A program made the translations under genes and the position numbers. 64,000 nt of DNA, from NCBI GenBank assembly GCA_034421575.1, contig DAOUKG010000073.1:1-64000 (forward strand). The letters run 5' to 3'. Numbering within the stretch: position 1 is the stretch's first letter; each line of letters begins with the position of its first letter. The notes below the pieces were generated by a model. The model had not been told where the DNA came from and did no database searches. It saw only the letters and a program-made list of their open reading frames with translations. Shown one piece after another: positions 1 through 9,128 of this stretch. The DNA comes from VXLM01 sp034421575. GTDB taxonomy: Bacteria > Chloroflexota > Dehalococcoidia > Lucifugimonadales > VXLM01.

Positions 1-404
1 CTGAAGGGTCTCAAAGGCATCGCAACTACCTCACTACAAGATATCCCAACACTTCAACTTGCTCCTCTACACGGCAGTATACATCCGAAAAAGGTATTTT
101 GAGACAGCCTCCACGACGGGAGAGGGGATAAGAGGGCCTTCGACAGGCTCACCATGAGCGGTCTAGGAGGGGCTCACCACGAGCGGTCTGCGGGAGCGTA
201 TTAACCCACCGTTCACCCTGAGCTTTTCGAAGGGTAGTTCATGGTTCGACAGGCTCACCACGAACGGATTTGGATGGGTGATTCACCATGAACGGGTTTG
301 GGTGGGTGATTCACCACGAACCGTTTGAGTGGGTGATTCACCACGGAGCGCGCTTGGATTAGGGACTCGCAAAGAGTGGTTGGCGTGAGGGTGAAGGCCA
401 CCGC
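1..404. repeat. Gene-free stretch with dispersed TTCGACAGGCTCACC-type repeats
   Basis: No credible gene. From about 136 the DNA holds copies and fragments of an inverted intergenic repeat, one arm reading TTCGACAGGCTCACCACGAA and the other GTTCACCCTGAGC...TCGAAGGG. At 276-357 a unit beginning GGGTGATTCACCA occurs three times (starts 276, 304, 331; period 27-28 bp), a small direct tandem array grown from one arm. The same repeat family recurs near 25393, 52455 and 62861. The first 120 bases show nothing recognisable. Confidence 0.7.
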
Positions 405-1175
405 TTACGAATTGACCCTGTTCCTCAGTTCGTTGACCAGCCGTTCGGTCCCCGCCATTCCATCGGCCATGAAGGCTGCGTCGGCCCCGACGGTCGCGAT
501 CTTGCCCCCGCGAGTAAGCCACTTCTCCGCCCGCTCGTAGGTGGACGTGAACATTCCCCAAGGCACGTTGTGCTCGATGCACTTGTCGAGCACGTGCTGG
601 AACATCTTGTCGACCTCTTCCTGGCCCTCGTGGGGCATGAAGCCCATCGACCAGCCGAGGTCTGCCGGACCGATCATGATCCCGTCCACGCCGTCGATGG
701 TGAGGATATCGTCGAGGTTCTCGACGGCCTCCAATGTCTCGATCTGGGGCCAGACGATGACCTCGTCGTTGGCGATTCCCGCGTACTTCTCGAACCCGCC
801 GTAGTTGACCGCCCCCTTCGGACCCCAGCTTCGGACGCCCCTCGGAGGGAATTTGGCGGCCTGCACGGCCTTCTCGACTGCCTCCGGCGTGTTGGTCAGG
901 GGCACGATGACCCCGTCCGCCCCCGCGTCGATGGCGGCGTTGATGAGGTAGGTCTCGTTGAAGGGCACACGGACAATGACCTCTTTGGCTCTGCCGAGAT
1001 CGACCATCATCTTGTAGAGCGTCGTGATGTCGATCGGGCTGTGCTGGGTGTCGATGAGGAAGAAGTCGAAGTCCGACGTCCCCAGCGCCCTGAGCGTGGT
1101 TGGATGATCGATGGTCGGGATGGTCCCGATGATTGCCTTGCCGTCCAGCAGTTTCTTCTTGATCCGGTTCTGCAC
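405..1175 (-). CDS. HpcH/HpaI family aldolase (class II, pyruvate-type)
   Basis: A 256-residue protein of the HpcH/HpaI aldolase family, which carries out metal-dependent retro-aldol cleavage of 2-keto-4-hydroxy acids to pyruvate or a related keto acid plus an aldehyde. Family landmarks are visible: DTQHSPID near residue 42 (metal/substrate loop), VRVP near 68 with the catalytic Arg, PQIETLEAVEN near 142 with a metal-binding Glu, and GPADLG near 168 with the metal-binding Asp. The GTG start at 1175 follows AAGGAG at a good distance. It is divergent from the DUF1501 cluster. The substrate cannot be told from sequence. Confidence 0.9.
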   Translation of the reverse strand: MQNRIKKKLLDGKAIIGTIPTIDHPTTLRALGTSDFDFFLIDTQHSPIDITTLYKMMVDLGRAKEVIVRVPFNETYLINAAIDAGADGVIVPLTNTPEAVEKAVQAAKFPPRGVRSWGPKGAVNYGGFEKYAGIANDEVIVWPQIETLEAVENLDDILTIDGVDGIMIGPADLGWSMGFMPHEGQEEVDKMFQHVLDKCIEHNVPWGMFTSTYERAEKWLTRGGKIATVGADAAFMADGMAGTERLVNELRNRVNS

Positions 1176-1401
1176 TCGTTTTCTCCTTGGGGTTGTGCGG
1201 TTGTTGGCAAGAGGCTAAACCAGCGTGGCGTCAAAGTAAAGGCGCGACATTCAGGCGACGTTCTGCACTTCCTCATCAACCGGTGCAGGAAATCGCTAAA
1301 AGACCTTGATAGAAGAGCACGTTTGTTGTAGATTTAGCGCAAGCGTCATACAGGCTGTGACGGCGGGCCATAGCGCCTATGCGCAGGAAGGGAGATCAGA
1401 C

Positions 1402-2565
1402 ATGCCAACGACAACCGATAACAACAAGCTCGTAGTCGTCCAGTTGAGCGGAGGGAACGACTATTTGAACACGGTCGTGCCCTATGGAAACGGGTTGTAC
1501 TACGACTTTCGCGGGGCGATCCACATAAAACCGGAGGACGTCCTGCCCATCGATGACCAGACCGGCTTCCGTCCGGGCATGGAGGCGATCAAGCGGCTCT
1601 GGGACGAGGGGAAGGTCGCCATCATCCATGGCATCGGCTACCCGAACCCCAACCGCTCGCACTTCCGCTCGATGGACATCTGGCACACTGCGTTGCCGGA
1701 CGACATCGGACATGAGGGCTGGCTGGGTCGCGCCACCGAGGAGCTCGATCCCAACGGCGAGAACGTCCTGACTGCCGTCAACTTCGGTCGAGGCCTTCCC
1801 AGGGCGCTCGGCAAGCGTGGCGTTCCCGTGGCGTCGGTCGGCAATCTCGAGACCTACGGACTCTTCACCGACGTTGACGATGAGAGCCGGCGCAAGACGG
1901 TACTCAACACCTTCGCCAAGATGTACGGCTCGGCCAACGGCGGCGACGCCGTCATGGAGTTCCTCGGCCAGACCGGCACCGACGCCCTCAAGGGAGCGGA
2001 CATCCTGCGGACGGCGGTGGACAAGTACCAGTCCAACGTGGAGTACGCCTCCAGTTCAATTGGACAGAGTATGCGAGACGCCGCGCAGGTGATGTTCGCC
2101 GACCTCGGCACGCGCATCTATTACACCCAGCAGGGGAGCTACGACACTCACGCGGGAGAACTCGCAACGCATCACCAGCTGTGGTCGGAAATGTCCGCGG
2201 CGATAGGCGACTTCATGGACGACATGGACGAGCACAACGCCGGCGACGACACGTCCATCCTCCTGTTCTCCGAGTTCGGCAGGCGAATCAAGGACAACGG
2301 CTCCGGCACGGACCACGGTTCGGGCGGCGTTGCCTTCATGATCGGCAACAACGTCAAGGGCGGAGTATACAGCTCGTATCCGTCGTTGAAGGAACGGGAC
2401 CACCTGGAAGGCGACCTGCACTTCAACAACGACTTCCGCATAACGTACACGTCCATCCTGGAGGACTGGCTCGGTCTCGACCCGGTGCCGATCGTGAACG
2501 GCACATTCGAGAAATTCGACTTCTTCCGGAACGGAAACGGTGCGAACGGAAACGGCGCCCATTAG
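1402..2565 (+). CDS. DUF1501 family protein
   Basis: 387 residues of the DUF1501 family, which has an alkaline-phosphatase/sulfatase-like fold and usually unknown substrate. The N-terminal VVVQLSGGNDYLNTVVPYG and the later FSEFGRR...DHGSGG stretch are characteristic. Most DUF1501 proteins carry a Tat signal peptide, but this one starts directly with the domain and so looks cytoplasmic. The ATG at 1402 was chosen because GGAAGGGAG lies just upstream and the protein begins at the domain; an upstream in-frame start at 1306 would add an unlikely tail. It is the first gene of a same-strand cluster with DUF1800 and NHL proteins, the usual partners of DUF1501. Confidence 0.85.
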   Translation: MPTTTDNNKLVVVQLSGGNDYLNTVVPYGNGLYYDFRGAIHIKPEDVLPIDDQTGFRPGMEAIKRLWDEGKVAIIHGIGYPNPNRSHFRSMDIWHTALPDDIGHEGWLGRATEELDPNGENVLTAVNFGRGLPRALGKRGVPVASVGNLETYGLFTDVDDESRRKTVLNTFAKMYGSANGGDAVMEFLGQTGTDALKGADILRTAVDKYQSNVEYASSSIGQSMRDAAQVMFADLGTRIYYTQQGSYDTHAGELATHHQLWSEMSAAIGDFMDDMDEHNAGDDTSILLFSEFGRRIKDNGSGTDHGSGGVAFMIGNNVKGGVYSSYPSLKERDHLEGDLHFNNDFRITYTSILEDWLGLDPVPIVNGTFEKFDFFRNGNGANGNGAH

Positions 2566-2594
2566 GACGGGCCGATCAACTTAGGTGATTGGAG

Positions 2595-3095
2595 GTGCCG
2601 GAACAGGCAAATGCCAGGGTCTGGGAGTTTCAGGGCCGGCGCAGCGGCGATCCGTGGAGAACCGACCTGCGGGCCAACTGGGAGCTTGTCCTCGACCCCA
2701 TCAGCGAAGATTTCAGCGCTGAAACGATGAGCGCGTCCGATCTCATGAAGCTCTGGGTCGGGCGCATTCGTTCAAGGGGATTTAGCGGAGGACTCATTCC
2801 CATTTACTGGTACGTTGAGAGCGAAGACGCGAGGGTGCTGGAGTCGATGCCGTTCCAGTACGAGCACTACACCGGCCACGCTCGCGAAGACTTCCTCACA
2901 TTCTTCACCTGGCCCGTAGACGCGGAGACTGGACAAAAACTCAACTGGCTCGAATTGCCGGTGCTTGACAAGGAGTGGAACACCGAACGGAGCCACAAGG
3001 GGGGCTTCATACAAGAGGCTACCGGCTGGAAGCCCGCCATCCTTCAGCCATACGTCTATCTGAACTCATTGACCGATTCGTTCAACCGGGACTAA
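2595..3095 (+). CDS. Hypothetical protein in the DUF1501/DUF1800 cluster
   Basis: About 166 residues, not recognised. It is rich in Trp and aromatic residues and acidic overall, with no signal peptide or membrane segment, so probably a soluble globular protein. The GTG at 2595 is preferred because AGGTGA sits six bases upstream; a TTG at 2589 is in frame but leaves no room for a ribosome site. It starts about 30 bp after the DUF1501 stop and ends 22 bp before the first DUF1800 gene, so it is very likely co-transcribed with them. Confidence 0.7.
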   Translation: MPEQANARVWEFQGRRSGDPWRTDLRANWELVLDPISEDFSAETMSASDLMKLWVGRIRSRGFSGGLIPIYWYVESEDARVLESMPFQYEHYTGHAREDFLTFFTWPVDAETGQKLNWLELPVLDKEWNTERSHKGGFIQEATGWKPAILQPYVYLNSLTDSFNRD

Positions 3096-3117
3096 GCAAC
3101 CCCACGCGAGGACAGCG

Positions 3118-4548
3118 ATGAAAAATAACGAAATCGAACTCATAGCACACCTGATGCGGCGCGCCGGCTTCGGCGCAACCCGCGACGAGATCGAGCAGTA
3201 TGCCGCCCAGGGCTACGACGCCACCGTCGATATGCTCCTGGATACTGATCGCTCCGACGGCATACAGATCGACCTCATACGGCGCTACCATCCCGACCAC
3301 TCAGGCGGTCTCGGCATGGCAGGGTTCGGCGCCCACTGGCTGCATCGCATGATCAACAGCCGGACGCCGCTGGTGGAAAAGGTCGCCCTGTTCTGGCACG
3401 GCGTCTTTGCGACCGGCTACGCCAAGCTGGCGCAGGGCAAGGTCCTCATGGACCAGATCCAGATGTTCCGCAATCACGGTTTCGGCGACCTTCGGACGCT
3501 GCTCGTGGAGCTCTCCAGGGACCCCTCGATGATCATCTGGCTCGACAACAACGAGAACCACAACGGGGCCATCAACGAGAACTACGGGCGTGAGCTCCTG
3601 GAGCTTTTCTCGATGGGCGTGGGCAACTACACCGAGGACGACGTGAAGGAGGCGTCCCGCGCCTTCACCGGCTGGACCGTCGGCAACACCGAGTACATGA
3701 AGCTGAAGGCCGACAACGACTCCCTATGGCCGTACGGTCGGCTGAACCTCCACTTCGAGTTTCGCGACTACGACCACGACGAGGGTGAAATCACCTTCCT
3801 CGGACACACCGGCAACTTCAACGGCCAGGACATCGTCGACATCATCTGTACACAGCAGGCGACTCCACGGTTCCTCGCGCGTCACATGTACAGCTTCTTC
3901 GTTGCCGATGAGCCTCCCGTGCCGTCGTGGCCCTACACGCCGCCGCGCGATCCCGAGGCCATCGACATCCTGTCGGAGGCCTACTTCAAGGGTGGCTGCA
4001 CGATCAAGCCGATGCTGGAGACCATGTTCCGGTCCGACTTCTTCAAGTCCGAGTCGGTCTGGTACGAGAAGGTCAAGAGTCCCGCTGAGCTCGTGGCAGG
4101 CGTACTCCGCCTCACCGGCGAGCACCGATCCTACTCGCCCGCGATCCAGGAAGACGCCAACGCTATGGGGCTGATGGGACAGACGCTCGTGAACCCGCCG
4201 AGCGTGGAGGGATGGCACTGGGGCGACGAGTGGATCGACACCGGCAACCTCGTCGAGCGCATCAACTTCGCCTCGGACCATTTCTCGAAGGACTTCACGG
4301 AAGGCCTTGCCGAGTCGGTCGACGCCGAGATAGCGGCCTCCGGCGGGACGGCCCGACCGGACGAGCTGGTGGACACGTGCCTCGACCACATGGGCGCGAT
4401 TCGGATCACGGACACCTCGCGAAGATCCCTGATTGATCACGCGGCCGCGGAGGGTGAGGTCAAGATCAACGGCGACGGCAGCGGTCGGAAACGCATCGCT
4501 GAAATGGTGCAGCTGATCGGCGCGACGCCGGAATTCCAGAAAGGCTAA
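3118..4548 (+). CDS. DUF1800 domain protein (copy 1)
   Basis: 476 residues of the DUF1800 family, helical proteins of unknown activity nearly always encoded beside DUF1501. The diagnostic start LMRRAGFGATRDEI (about residues 11-24) and the core LDNNENHNGAINENYGRELLELFSMG (about 141-166, quoted in pieces) are present, as is NPPSVEGWHWGDEWID near 360. No signal peptide is seen. It is about as long as its paralogue at 5670 and clearly similar along the whole length, which points to duplication of a DUF1800-NHL unit. The ATG at 3118 follows GAGGACAGCG. Confidence 0.88.
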   Translation: MKNNEIELIAHLMRRAGFGATRDEIEQYAAQGYDATVDMLLDTDRSDGIQIDLIRRYHPDHSGGLGMAGFGAHWLHRMINSRTPLVEKVALFWHGVFATGYAKLAQGKVLMDQIQMFRNHGFGDLRTLLVELSRDPSMIIWLDNNENHNGAINENYGRELLELFSMGVGNYTEDDVKEASRAFTGWTVGNTEYMKLKADNDSLWPYGRLNLHFEFRDYDHDEGEITFLGHTGNFNGQDIVDIICTQQATPRFLARHMYSFFVADEPPVPSWPYTPPRDPEAIDILSEAYFKGGCTIKPMLETMFRSDFFKSESVWYEKVKSPAELVAGVLRLTGEHRSYSPAIQEDANAMGLMGQTLVNPPSVEGWHWGDEWIDTGNLVERINFASDHFSKDFTEGLAESVDAEIAASGGTARPDELVDTCLDHMGAIRITDTSRRSLIDHAAAEGEVKINGDGSGRKRIAEMVQLIGATPEFQKG

Positions 4549-4580
4549 ACGGCCGGCATATTGCCAACCATTCAATACTG

Positions 4581-5597
4581 ATGACTACTACAACCCAAAC
4601 GGAGTTTCTCACGTACGACCGGACCCTCGGCATCGCGGCCATGGACGCTCGCGGATTCTATTACGCCGTCGCCTTGGCATTCCGTTCCGATGGTCGCCTG
4701 TTCGTACAGGGACGCTCGCACGACGGCGACACCCGTGGCGCGAGAATCACAGCAATGGACTACGAGTCCGGGTACTACGGCGACTTCGGGTCGTACGGCA
4801 GCGGCGACGGCCAGTTCACATGGCCGACCGATATCGCCGTCGACTCGGAGGGCAATGTATTCGTGGCCGACGAGCACCTGCAGCGCATCTCCGTCTTCGA
4901 CAGCGACGTCAAGTTCGTGAAGAAGTGGGGCGCGAAGGGAACCGGAGAGGGAATGTTCGACGGCCCCTCCGGCATCGAGTGCGACGCCGATGACAACCTC
5001 TACATCGTCGACCACAACAACAATCGCATCCAGAAGTACACGAGAGACGGGATATTCCTGATGTCCTTCGGCACACAGGGATCGGGGGAAGGCGAGTTCA
5101 ACCTCCCATGGGGACTGCGCATCGCGCCTGACGGCGACATCTACGTGGCCGACTGGAGGAATGACCGCATCCAGCGGTTCACGCCGGACGGCGAGTTCGT
5201 GGCTGCCTATGGCGAGTCGGGCAGGGACGAGCATCAGCTCCATCGACCGGCCTCCGTCGAGGTGGACGGAGACGGCTATATGTACATCGCCGACTGGGGG
5301 AATGAGCGTGTCAAGGTGTTCGATCCGGAGGGCGGACTCGTGCAGGTGCTGAACGGCCAGGCGACAACGTCGGTCTGGGCACAGGAGTTCCTCGACTCGA
5401 ACCCCGATGAGAACCGAGCAAGGGCGGAGTCCGACCTCGCGCAGTACCATCTGCTCACCACGGACGACCCGCACGAGGTCGCGTCCCAGATCGAGACGAT
5501 TTTCTGGAGTCCAATAAGCGTCCGCCTCGATCCCGAAGGGCGGCTGTACGTACTGGAACGAAATCGACATCGCATACAGGTGTTTACCAGGTCATAA
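4581..5597 (+). CDS. NHL-repeat beta-propeller protein (copy 1)
   Basis: 338 residues made of NHL repeats, each with a pattern such as WPTDIAVDSEGNVFVAD, GPSGIECDADDNLYIVD, LPWGLRIAPDGDIYVAD and RPASVEVDGDGYMYIAD, giving a predicted six-bladed propeller. Such propellers bind proteins or ligands, and some are lyases or lactonases, so a specific activity is not assigned. A non-repeat insert (about 255-310) separates the last blade. No signal peptide is present. It lies 32 bp after DUF1800 copy 1 and is paralogous to the NHL gene at 7126. Confidence 0.85.
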   Translation: MTTTTQTEFLTYDRTLGIAAMDARGFYYAVALAFRSDGRLFVQGRSHDGDTRGARITAMDYESGYYGDFGSYGSGDGQFTWPTDIAVDSEGNVFVADEHLQRISVFDSDVKFVKKWGAKGTGEGMFDGPSGIECDADDNLYIVDHNNNRIQKYTRDGIFLMSFGTQGSGEGEFNLPWGLRIAPDGDIYVADWRNDRIQRFTPDGEFVAAYGESGRDEHQLHRPASVEVDGDGYMYIADWGNERVKVFDPEGGLVQVLNGQATTSVWAQEFLDSNPDENRARAESDLAQYHLLTTDDPHEVASQIETIFWSPISVRLDPEGRLYVLERNRHRIQVFTRS

Positions 5598-5669
5598 AGC
5601 CGAGGGCTTTTTCGACTAATCATGAACGTGTTGGGAGTCTGAAAACCAACATCGAACTTGGAGGGAGCA

Positions 5670-7082
5670 ATGACCACGACGGCAAAGCAAGACATCGCAC
5701 TCATGGCGCACCTGATGCGACGAGCGGCGTTCGGCGCTCCACTTGCCGAACTCAAAGAGAGGGCCGCGAATGGCTACGAGGAGACTGTCGAGGAACTCTT
5801 GAGTTCCGACGATCCCAGCGATCTCCCTCAGGACGTGATTCGTCGCTATCACGTCGACCAGTCTGAGCTTCGACAGCCATACTCGGCTGCGGGCAACTGG
5901 CTCTACAGGATGGTCACCACGAAGAACCCCCTCGAAGAACGCGTGGCCCTGTTCTTCCACAGTCTGTTCGCCACGGGCTACACGAAGCTCAATCAGGCCC
6001 GGTCGCTCCTGAACCAGATCGACATGTTCCGACGGCACGGGCTCGGACGCTTCGACACGATGCTCATCGAGTTGTCCAAGGACCCCGCGATGCTGCTGTG
6101 GCTCGACAACAACGAGAACCACAACGGGCATATCAACGAGAACTACGGCAGGGAGCTGTTGGAACTCTTCTCCATGGGCATCGGCAACTACACCGAGGAC
6201 GACATCAAGGAGGCCTCGCGCGCCTTCACGGGATGGACGCTCGGCAACGTCGAGTACATGGCGATGCGCGCGATGAAGGACTCGATCTGGCCGTACAGCA
6301 GGATCGCATGGCACTTCCAGTTCCGAGAGGACGATCACGATCAGGGCGAAAAGACCTTCCTCGGCGAGACAGGGAACTTCAACGGCGAGGATATCGTAGA
6401 GATCATCTGCAGGCAGCGGGCGACGGCGGAGTTCATCTGCACGCGCCTCTTCCAGTTCTTTGCGGCCGATAAGGTCGACGAAGACGGGCAGGCGTGCATC
6501 GAGGAGATGATTGCGTCCTACTTCGCCTCCGACTATGAGATCAAGTCGGTGCTCAGGACGCTGTTCAACTCCGACTACTTCAAGTCGGACGCCGCCCGAT
6601 ACGCGAGAGTCAAGGGGCCGGTAGAGTACGTCGTCGGCGCGATCAAGACGGCGGGAAGTTACCGGCAGCCCACCCTCGGCATCGACCAGGTGGCGGAGCA
6701 GGCTTTCTTCATGGGGCAGGGCCTCCTGAACCCCCCGACGGTTGAGGGTTGGCACGAGGCGGAGGAGTGGATCGACAGTGGAGCGTTGGTGGAGCGAGTC
6801 AACTTCGTGGCAAACGAGCTGTCGGACACGTCCAAGCCGGGAATACGTGCCATCATCGGCCAGTTGGGTGAGGTGAACGGCGGATCCCTGGCGCCCGACG
6901 AGGTAGTGGACAACTGCCTGGGTCTGATGGGCGCGATTGACGTAGCCGATGACACGAGGACGGCACTCATAGACCACGTAGCCGGTCAGGGCGACGTCTC
7001 CCTTGAAGACACCTCCTCAGACGAGCGTGTGGGTGAGTTGCTTGGCCTCATCGCGGCCACCCGAGAGTACCAGATGGCGTGA
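5670..7082 (+). CDS. DUF1800 domain protein (copy 2)
   Basis: 470 residues, the second DUF1800 protein of the cluster. It shares with copy 1 the LMRRAAFGAPLAEL start, the LWLDNNENHNGHINENYG core and a NPPTVEGWHEAEEWID segment near residue 355. The ATG at 5670 is chosen because GGAGGGAG lies six to ten bases before it; an upstream in-frame TTG at 5658 overlaps that ribosome site. It is followed closely by the second NHL gene, repeating the order of copy 1. Activity is unknown, and a role with the NHL propeller is inferred from the duplicated pairing. Confidence 0.88.
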   Translation: MTTTAKQDIALMAHLMRRAAFGAPLAELKERAANGYEETVEELLSSDDPSDLPQDVIRRYHVDQSELRQPYSAAGNWLYRMVTTKNPLEERVALFFHSLFATGYTKLNQARSLLNQIDMFRRHGLGRFDTMLIELSKDPAMLLWLDNNENHNGHINENYGRELLELFSMGIGNYTEDDIKEASRAFTGWTLGNVEYMAMRAMKDSIWPYSRIAWHFQFREDDHDQGEKTFLGETGNFNGEDIVEIICRQRATAEFICTRLFQFFAADKVDEDGQACIEEMIASYFASDYEIKSVLRTLFNSDYFKSDAARYARVKGPVEYVVGAIKTAGSYRQPTLGIDQVAEQAFFMGQGLLNPPTVEGWHEAEEWIDSGALVERVNFVANELSDTSKPGIRAIIGQLGEVNGGSLAPDEVVDNCLGLMGAIDVADDTRTALIDHVAGQGDVSLEDTSSDERVGELLGLIAATREYQMA

Positions 7083-7125
7083 CGGCTCGCGCCGGTTTCC
7101 CAGAATACGGAGTTTACAGGCAACG

Positions 7126-8175
7126 ATGACGACTGCAACCGCTACAACGACGCTCGATTACATCAAGACGATCGGCATCACCAACAACGGCGACAACGGG
7201 CGCGGCTTCGCCAATCCATACAGCATCGCCGTCAGCCCCGACGGCCGCATCTACGTGCTCAGCCGGTGCGACCCCGTTCGTGCCAGGGCTATTCGAGTAG
7301 GCGTACAGGACCTCGATGAAAACTTCCTCTTCGAGTTCAGCGAGGGCTATGGAAGCGGTCCGGGGCAGTTCGTCCTTCCGGTCGCGATGGCCTTCGACAG
7401 CCAGGAGCGCCTGTACATCACCGACGAGTACAACCATCGTGTGGTGATCTATAGCTCAGAAGGCAAGTTCCTTGACCAGTGGGGTGAGCACGGGTCCGAG
7501 CCGGGCAAGCTCAACGGGCCTGCAGGCATCGCCATCGACTCGAATGACAACGTCTACATCGCCGACCAGCACAGCCACGCCATCAGCAAGTTCACCGCCG
7601 ACGGACAGTTCATCAACAGGTTCGGACGCGAAGAGGACGTGACGCCATGGCACAGCCTGTACCAGCCATGGGGACTCTGCATCGACTCCAACGACAACGT
7701 TCTCGTGGCAGACTGGCGCCATAATGCCGTCAAGCGCTTCTCGCCCGACGGTAGACACCTTCAGACCTTCGGCGGACTGCAAAACACGCCCGGCGGACTG
7801 GAGAATGCACTGCTCAACCGGCCCTCAGGCGTTGCTGTTGATTCGGAGGGCTACATCTACGTGACCGACTGGGGCAACGAGCGGTTGCAGATCCTCACGC
7901 CGAACGGCGCTCTCTATGCCACTGAACGTGGACAGGCCACCCTCTCCCAGTGGGCGAAGGACTTCTTCGCCTCGAACCCCGACGAGGTCAAGGTGCGGAA
8001 GATCGCCAACCTGATGCCTGAGCTTCCTCCGCATTTGGCCGACGATCCGTACCAGGTATCGTCGCAGACGGAGCCATATTTCTGGGGACCTGTCGCCGTC
8101 ACCGTGGACGCGGAAGACCGGGTGTACGTGGTGGAGAGCAACCGCCACCGCTTCCAGGTTTTCAAGAGAGCATAG
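7126..8175 (+). CDS. NHL-repeat beta-propeller protein (copy 2)
   Basis: 349 residues, a propeller with repeats such as LPVAMAFDSQERLYITDEYN, GPAGIAIDSNDNVYIADQ, QPWGLCIDSNDNVLVAD and RPSGVAVDSEGYIYVTDWGN. It also has the same non-propeller insert as copy 1 (ASNPDEVKVRK.../ DSNPDENRARAE in copy 1) before the last blade, so the two are true paralogues. The ATG at 7126 matches the N-terminus of copy 1 (MTT-rich, then LDYIKTIGI); upstream in-frame codons back to 7003 overlap the previous gene's end and are not used. It ends the duplicated DUF1800-NHL block. Confidence 0.85.
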   Translation: MTTATATTTLDYIKTIGITNNGDNGRGFANPYSIAVSPDGRIYVLSRCDPVRARAIRVGVQDLDENFLFEFSEGYGSGPGQFVLPVAMAFDSQERLYITDEYNHRVVIYSSEGKFLDQWGEHGSEPGKLNGPAGIAIDSNDNVYIADQHSHAISKFTADGQFINRFGREEDVTPWHSLYQPWGLCIDSNDNVLVADWRHNAVKRFSPDGRHLQTFGGLQNTPGGLENALLNRPSGVAVDSEGYIYVTDWGNERLQILTPNGALYATERGQATLSQWAKDFFASNPDEVKVRKIANLMPELPPHLADDPYQVSSQTEPYFWGPVAVTVDAEDRVYVVESNRHRFQVFKRA

Positions 8176-8271
8176 ACCCCAACCAACGATCTCTTCCCCG
8201 GCAGAGGGGAGACAAAGAGAGGGAGCAATATCACACTCCCCCTACGACAACCATCGCCAAAAGGAGTGCCA

Positions 8272-9075
8272 ATGTCCTGGATCGACGCCCACATTCATAT
8301 CTGGACTTCCGACACAGGGAGCTATCCCCTTGCGGGGGAACAGACCGCCGCTGACCTCGACCCACCGGACTTTACGCCGGAAATGTACCTGCGACACGCG
8401 CGCCCTTCCGGGATCGAGAGGGTCGTCATCGTGCAGACGGGCTATCACCAGTTCGACAACAGCTACGCGACGGACGCCATCAAGCGGTTCCCGGATGTGT
8501 TCAGTGTCATAGGCATCGTCGACGAGATGAAGGAGAACGTCCAGGAGGACATGGAAGCCCTGAAGGCGCAGGGTGTGCGGGGCTTCCGCATAGGAGTCGA
8601 CTACGACGGGCCTCAGTGGGACCGGCTCTTCGAGGCTGCCGCGAGGACCGGACAGGCCATGTGTCCCATCACGCATCCCGCCGGAGCGCCTGCGATCAAG
8701 GAGATGGCCGCCAAGCACCCGGATACAACGGTCGTCGTCGATCACATGACGCGGGTAGGGGAGATGGAGCCCATCAACGACGGGCATATCGCTCAGTTGA
8801 CCGATATTGCCACCCTGCCGAATACCCACGTGAAGATATCAAGACTCCACGCCCTCGGCGACGGCCCGCCGCATGATGACCTGATTCCCATGATCGGGCG
8901 CGTCATCGACGCCTTCGGGCCGGACCGCTGCATGTGGGGGAGCGATTCGCCGTACCAGGTCGTGAAGGAAACGATGGAAGACTCGATCTCCGTCGTTCGC
9001 GACAAGCTCGGCCTCTCCGACTCCGACCGCGACCAGATCCTGCGCGGCACCGCAGAGCGACTGTTTTTCAGCTAG
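8272..9075 (+). CDS. Amidohydrolase family 2 metal-dependent hydrolase
   Basis: 267 residues, a TIM-barrel amidohydrolase-2 (PF04909-type) protein related to 2-pyrone-4,6-dicarboxylate hydrolase and decarboxylases. The N-terminal metal motif DAHIHIW is at residues 5-11, VVDHMTR near 160 supplies a further metal/active-site His, and WGSDSPYQ near 224 carries the catalytic Asp. The ATG at 8272 follows AAGGAG with six bases; a GTG at 8266 overlaps that site. It is on the same strand as the DUF1800-NHL block with a gap of about 95 bp, so joint transcription is possible but not certain. Substrate unknown. Confidence 0.88.
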   Translation: MSWIDAHIHIWTSDTGSYPLAGEQTAADLDPPDFTPEMYLRHARPSGIERVVIVQTGYHQFDNSYATDAIKRFPDVFSVIGIVDEMKENVQEDMEALKAQGVRGFRIGVDYDGPQWDRLFEAAARTGQAMCPITHPAGAPAIKEMAAKHPDTTVVVDHMTRVGEMEPINDGHIAQLTDIATLPNTHVKISRLHALGDGPPHDDLIPMIGRVIDAFGPDRCMWGSDSPYQVVKETMEDSISVVRDKLGLSDSDRDQILRGTAERLFFS

Positions 9076-9089
9076 TCCGAACGGAATGT

Positions 9090-9104
9090 ACGGGAATGTC
9101 CCGT
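9090..9104. terminator. Hairpin between convergent genes
   Basis: A perfect inverted repeat, ACGGGA-ATG-TCCCGT, lies in the short gap between the convergent amidohydrolase and thioesterase genes. There is no clear T-tract on either strand, so a role as a bidirectional terminator is only suggested by position. Confidence 0.3.
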
Positions 9105-9128
9105 TAAATTCCGACCCCGCCAAGCTGC

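Noticed and set aside
276..357. Three near-identical units at about 28-bp period, considered as a short CRISPR array
   Set aside because: The copies are head-to-tail with no spacer of distinct sequence, and the unit is part of a dispersed intergenic repeat; no cas gene is nearby.
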